64,000 nucleotides of DNA from CADCTM01 sp049671305 (GTDB lineage Bacteria; Cyanobacteriota; Cyanobacteriia; Cyanobacteriales; Coleofasciculaceae), in the NCBI GenBank assembly GCA_049671305.1, contig JBATUR010000033.1, positions 12,228 through 76,227 on the forward strand, read 5' to 3'. This document shows positions 61,787 to 64,000 of the stretch, in pieces. Made by a program: the position numbers and the translations under genes. Below the pieces are notes generated by a model. That model saw only the letters and a program-made list of their open reading frames with translations, had not been told where the DNA came from and ran no database searches. Numbering within the stretch: position 1 is the first letter of the stretch; each line of letters begins with the position of its first letter.

Positions 61787-62827
61787 TTAAACAGAGCACA
61801 AAACATCTTTAATTTGTGCCTGTTCAAGCGCCTTACCAATGAATACTAATTTGGTTTGATGCGGTTCTGAGGCTTGCCAAGGACGGTCAAAGAAATGCTC
61901 AATGCGATCGCCTACTCCTTGCAGCACCATTCGCATTGGCTTGTTGGGGACTGCTACAAAGCCTTTTATTCTGTAAATTTCTTGTTCCTGAACTAATTGT
62001 TTGAGCTTTTTTGTTAAAGCTTTTGGCTCAAATTCTTGCTCTAAAATTAAGTGAATTGAGTTGATTTCATCATCATGCTCGTGTTCTTCTTCTGTGTCAT
62101 GATGACTGGGACGAGAGGCTAAGTTATCTTCAACTGCAGCATTAAATCCTAATAGTAAATCAGGACTAATTTCACCATCATGACAAGGAACAATTTTTAC
62201 TCCTTGAGGTAATTGTTGTTTTAACCAATTTTGCACTTTAGTTTGAGTTTGAGCATCAACTAAATCAACCTTAGTTAATAATACTAAATCGGCACAAGCC
62301 AATTGGTCTTCAAAAAGTTCCTCAATTGGTGTTTCATGCTCCAAGTTAGGATCAGCTTGACGTTGTGCTTCTAAGGCATCAAGATTACTCGCAAATGTGC
62401 CAGCAGCTACGGCGACGCAATCTACAACAGTAATGATTCCATCAACAGTCGCACCTGTCCGAATTTCAGGCCAGCGAAAGGCTTGAACTAAGGGTTTTGG
62501 TAATGCTAATCCGGAAGTTTCTATCACCAAACAATCAATTTTTTCACGACGTTTTAAGAGTTCTTGCATAGTCGGTAGAAACTCTTCTTGAACAGTACAA
62601 CATAGGCAACCATTCGTTAGTTCTACTATATTACTTGCAGCCTCTTCATCATCGTCACAAACCTTACAAGAACGCAGTAATTCTCCATCAATTCCTACTT
62701 CGCCAAACTCATTAACAACAACAGCTATTCTTCGTCCTTGATTATTTTGTAATAAATGACGAAGCAGGGTTGTTTTGCCGCTACCGAGGAAGCCAGTAAT
62801 AACAGTAACGGGTATTTTAGCAGCCAT
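61787..62827 (-). CDS. CobW/COG0523 GTPase, metal chaperone
   Basis: A 346-residue G3E GTPase. N-terminal P-loop VITGFLGSGKTTLLRHLLQN, the metal-binding NGCLCCTVQEE (CxCC), CLVIETSGLALPKPLV (Walker B region) and VLLTKVDLVDAQ. A His/Asp/Glu-rich segment (PSHHDTEEEHEHDDE) lies in the middle and looks metal-binding. The C-terminal CobW domain ends VFIGKALEQAQIKDVL. COG0523 proteins deliver zinc or cobalt. It is 77 bases upstream-strand neighbour of the CbiO/CbiQ transporter genes, which suits a metal supply role (zinc, cobalt or nickel). Confidence 0.9.
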   Translation of the reverse strand: MAAKIPVTVITGFLGSGKTTLLRHLLQNNQGRRIAVVVNEFGEVGIDGELLRSCKVCDDDEEAASNIVELTNGCLCCTVQEEFLPTMQELLKRREKIDCLVIETSGLALPKPLVQAFRWPEIRTGATVDGIITVVDCVAVAAGTFASNLDALEAQRQADPNLEHETPIEELFEDQLACADLVLLTKVDLVDAQTQTKVQNWLKQQLPQGVKIVPCHDGEISPDLLLGFNAAVEDNLASRPSHHDTEEEHEHDDEINSIHLILEQEFEPKALTKKLKQLVQEQEIYRIKGFVAVPNKPMRMVLQGVGDRIEHFFDRPWQASEPHQTKLVFIGKALEQAQIKDVLCSV

Positions 62828-62904
62828 ATTTTAATCCTTCTGAGAACTAGGTTTTAAGAATGAAATTGAATAAATTAGTATCACTATGTATCTTATATCT
62901 TTTA

Positions 62905-63786
62905 TTAATCTTTTTTGAGTCTTGAACGATTTAAAAATTCTCTTAATTGATCAACTGTTTTCGGAATTGATTCGATGTTTGGCAAACGTAACTCCTGCGG
63001 TAGTGCCTCCCACACTTTCCATAATAGCGGTAATCCTAGCTGTAATTCTGCAATTATTTGTTGGGAAAATACATCTTTTGCTTCCCCTTCTAATACTAAC
63101 TTACCTTGGTGCATAACAAAAATCCAATCTGCCCATTCATAGACAAAATTTAAATCATGGGTGGCAATTAAAATTGTTGTTCCAGTTAAATGAATTCGCT
63201 CTAATTCTACTAATAAGTTGTCAGTTTGAACTGCATCCAAATAAGCAGTTGGTTCATCTAACAATAATAATTCCGGTTTTAGCACCATTACCCCAGCTAA
63301 AGCAACTCGCTTTTTTTGTCCTAAACTAAGATGATGTACTGGTCGAGTTGCCAAAGATTGTAAATTAAATTCATCTAATACTTGTTCAACTCTTTGAGCA
63401 ATTTCGCTTTCTGGTAAGTTAAGGTTACATAACCCATAAGATATATCAGCGGCAACAGTTGGCGCTACTAACTGTTGCTCTGGATCTTGAAATACTAATC
63501 CAGTTTTTTGTCGCCATTGGCTGATAAAATGCCGATTATAAGAGAGGGGTTGAGAGTTTGATAACACTCTTCCTGACTGCGGTTTAGTTAAAGCCGCAGC
63601 TAACAGAAATAATGTGGATTTACCACAACCATTTTGACCAATTAATACGCTTTTTTTTCCACCTTGCAATCTAAAAGTCAATCCTTTTAAGGCTGGTTCT
63701 TGTGCTATTGGATAGGTATAATAGACTGCTTCAAATTCTAGTAGATAGCTAGTTGTATTTTGTTGATTCACAACCATAATTGCCAT
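62905..63786 (-). CDS. cbiO: ECF/CbiO-type metal transporter ATP-binding protein
   Basis: A 293-residue ABC ATPase. Walker A is GQNGCGKSTLF, Q-loop FQDPEQQLVAPTV, signature LSLGQKKRVALAGV, Walker B LLLLDEPTAYLD, H-loop ATHDLNF. This is the CbiO/EcfA type of energy-coupling factor transporters. The start codon region overlaps the end of the upstream cbiQ-like gene by 19 bases (ATG 63786; a second ATG at 63776 is possible), so the two are translationally coupled. With CbiQ and a substrate component outside the window it would import cobalt, nickel or another ion; the CobW-type neighbour suggests a metal. Confidence 0.93.
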   Translation of the reverse strand: MAIMVVNQQNTTSYLLEFEAVYYTYPIAQEPALKGLTFRLQGGKKSVLIGQNGCGKSTLFLLAAALTKPQSGRVLSNSQPLSYNRHFISQWRQKTGLVFQDPEQQLVAPTVAADISYGLCNLNLPESEIAQRVEQVLDEFNLQSLATRPVHHLSLGQKKRVALAGVMVLKPELLLLDEPTAYLDAVQTDNLLVELERIHLTGTTILIATHDLNFVYEWADWIFVMHQGKLVLEGEAKDVFSQQIIAELQLGLPLLWKVWEALPQELRLPNIESIPKTVDQLREFLNRSRLKKD

Positions 63787-64000
63787 CCTACTAATCCAAG
63801 AAAGCCAACCATTGCCTCTATAGCGTACCTTTTAGAATGACGATATTGACGCGGTTGCCAAAACTGAAATTTTCCTTGAAAACCCCTTGCCTCTATCCCT
63901 AAAGAAAGCTGATGATAACGCTCTAAAGTCCGCTGTAACAATTGCCCAATTAGTAGTGATAGACTGTATAGCGCTCTTCGTCTATTGCGATATCCACCTC
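63768..64000 (-). CDS. cbiQ: CbiQ/EcfT-type membrane component, 5' end outside window
   Basis: The C-terminal ~76 residues of an ECF-transporter T-component. The sequence RRALYSLSLLIGQLLQRTLE followed by RYHQLSLGIEARGFQGKF carries the ARGF coupling motif that contacts CbiO. A final hydrophobic helix ends at the TGA (63768-63770), overlapping the cbiO start by 19 bases. The rest of the gene is beyond the window edge. Confidence 0.82.
   Translation of the reverse strand, partial: GGYRNRRRALYSLSLLIGQLLQRTLERYHQLSLGIEARGFQGKFQFWQPRQYRHSKRYAIEAMVGFLGLVGWQLWL

Noticed and set aside
1..64000. tRNA, rRNA or riboswitch genes
   Set aside because: Looked for TpsiC-arm GGTTCGA-like words with a matching acceptor stem and for cobalamin/TPP boxes; nothing consistent was seen, though reading by eye can miss them.
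1..64000. Many GCGATCGC sites as candidate regulatory repeats
   Set aside because: These are HIP1 octamers, scattered over genes and spacers of many cyanobacteria, not local elements.

Overview
The window is chromosomal DNA from a cyanobacterium. The HIP1 octamer GCGATCGC recurs throughout. There is an NdhH subunit of the NDH-1 complex, a LOV/cyanobacteriochrome sensor kinase, a BlaI/M56 pair of the kind that controls the plastocyanin/cytochrome c6 switch, thioredoxin-like proteins resembling the C-terminal domain of cyanobacterial VKOR, and many pentapeptide-repeat and PAS/GAF proteins. Nothing seen places it more narrowly than cyanobacteria. No rRNA, tRNA, CRISPR array or intact insertion sequence was recognised.

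Layout. 0-11 kb: a D-2-hydroxyacid dehydrogenase cut by the window edge, phosphoenolpyruvate synthase, two sensor kinases, DXP reductoisomerase, a PIG-V-like membrane protein and a zinc-ribbon protein. 11-14 kb: an envelope thiol-redox module of CcdA plus three tandem thioredoxin-like proteins. 14-22 kb: a long pentapeptide-repeat protein, a membrane-anchored Ig/beta-propeller protein, a 1028-residue kinase carrying both a LOV domain and a DXCF-type bilin-binding GAF domain, and a ThiF-like protein. 22-28 kb: an efflux locus (emrA-like, cytochrome P450, emrB-like, marR-like) with a duplicated candidate operator at its head, then a RelE-type toxin locus. 28-37 kb: TspO, the petR/petP-like pair, a PQQ-type sugar dehydrogenase, a decayed IS1-type transposase, and an RND adaptor/pump pair. 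37-43 kb: an ECF sigma factor, its RskA-type anti-sigma factor, two fasciclin-domain proteins, and two intact plus one broken member of a small secreted family. Four copies of a shared promoter-like element lie in front of three of these genes. 43-52 kb: an AraC regulator, ndhH, a secreted pentapeptide protein, a VIT-VWA protein with an FHA protein, TldD and a RodZ-like protein. 52-64 kb: a lytic transglycosylase, CoaE, a PAS-GGDEF-EAL protein, a CobA-HemD fusion, a TPR protein, a LysR remnant, a methyltransferase, a CobW-type GTPase and an ECF-type metal transporter (CbiO plus partial CbiQ).

The most interesting material is (1) the LOV + DXCF cyanobacteriochrome kinase at 17945-21031; (2) the self-contained ECF sigma/anti-sigma/fasciclin regulon at 37.2-43.1 kb, with the same gene content as the mycobacterial SigK-RskA-MPT70/83 system and a visible repeated promoter (CCATCC or TAATCC, exactly 16 nt, then CGTATA or CGTATG); (3) a P450 gene between the two halves of an EmrAB efflux pump; and (4) the triplicated VKOR-type thioredoxins with CcdA. 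Coordinates follow the most likely start codon, which is sometimes shorter than the longest open frame. All family assignments come from reading motifs and remembered family features; no database search was run.
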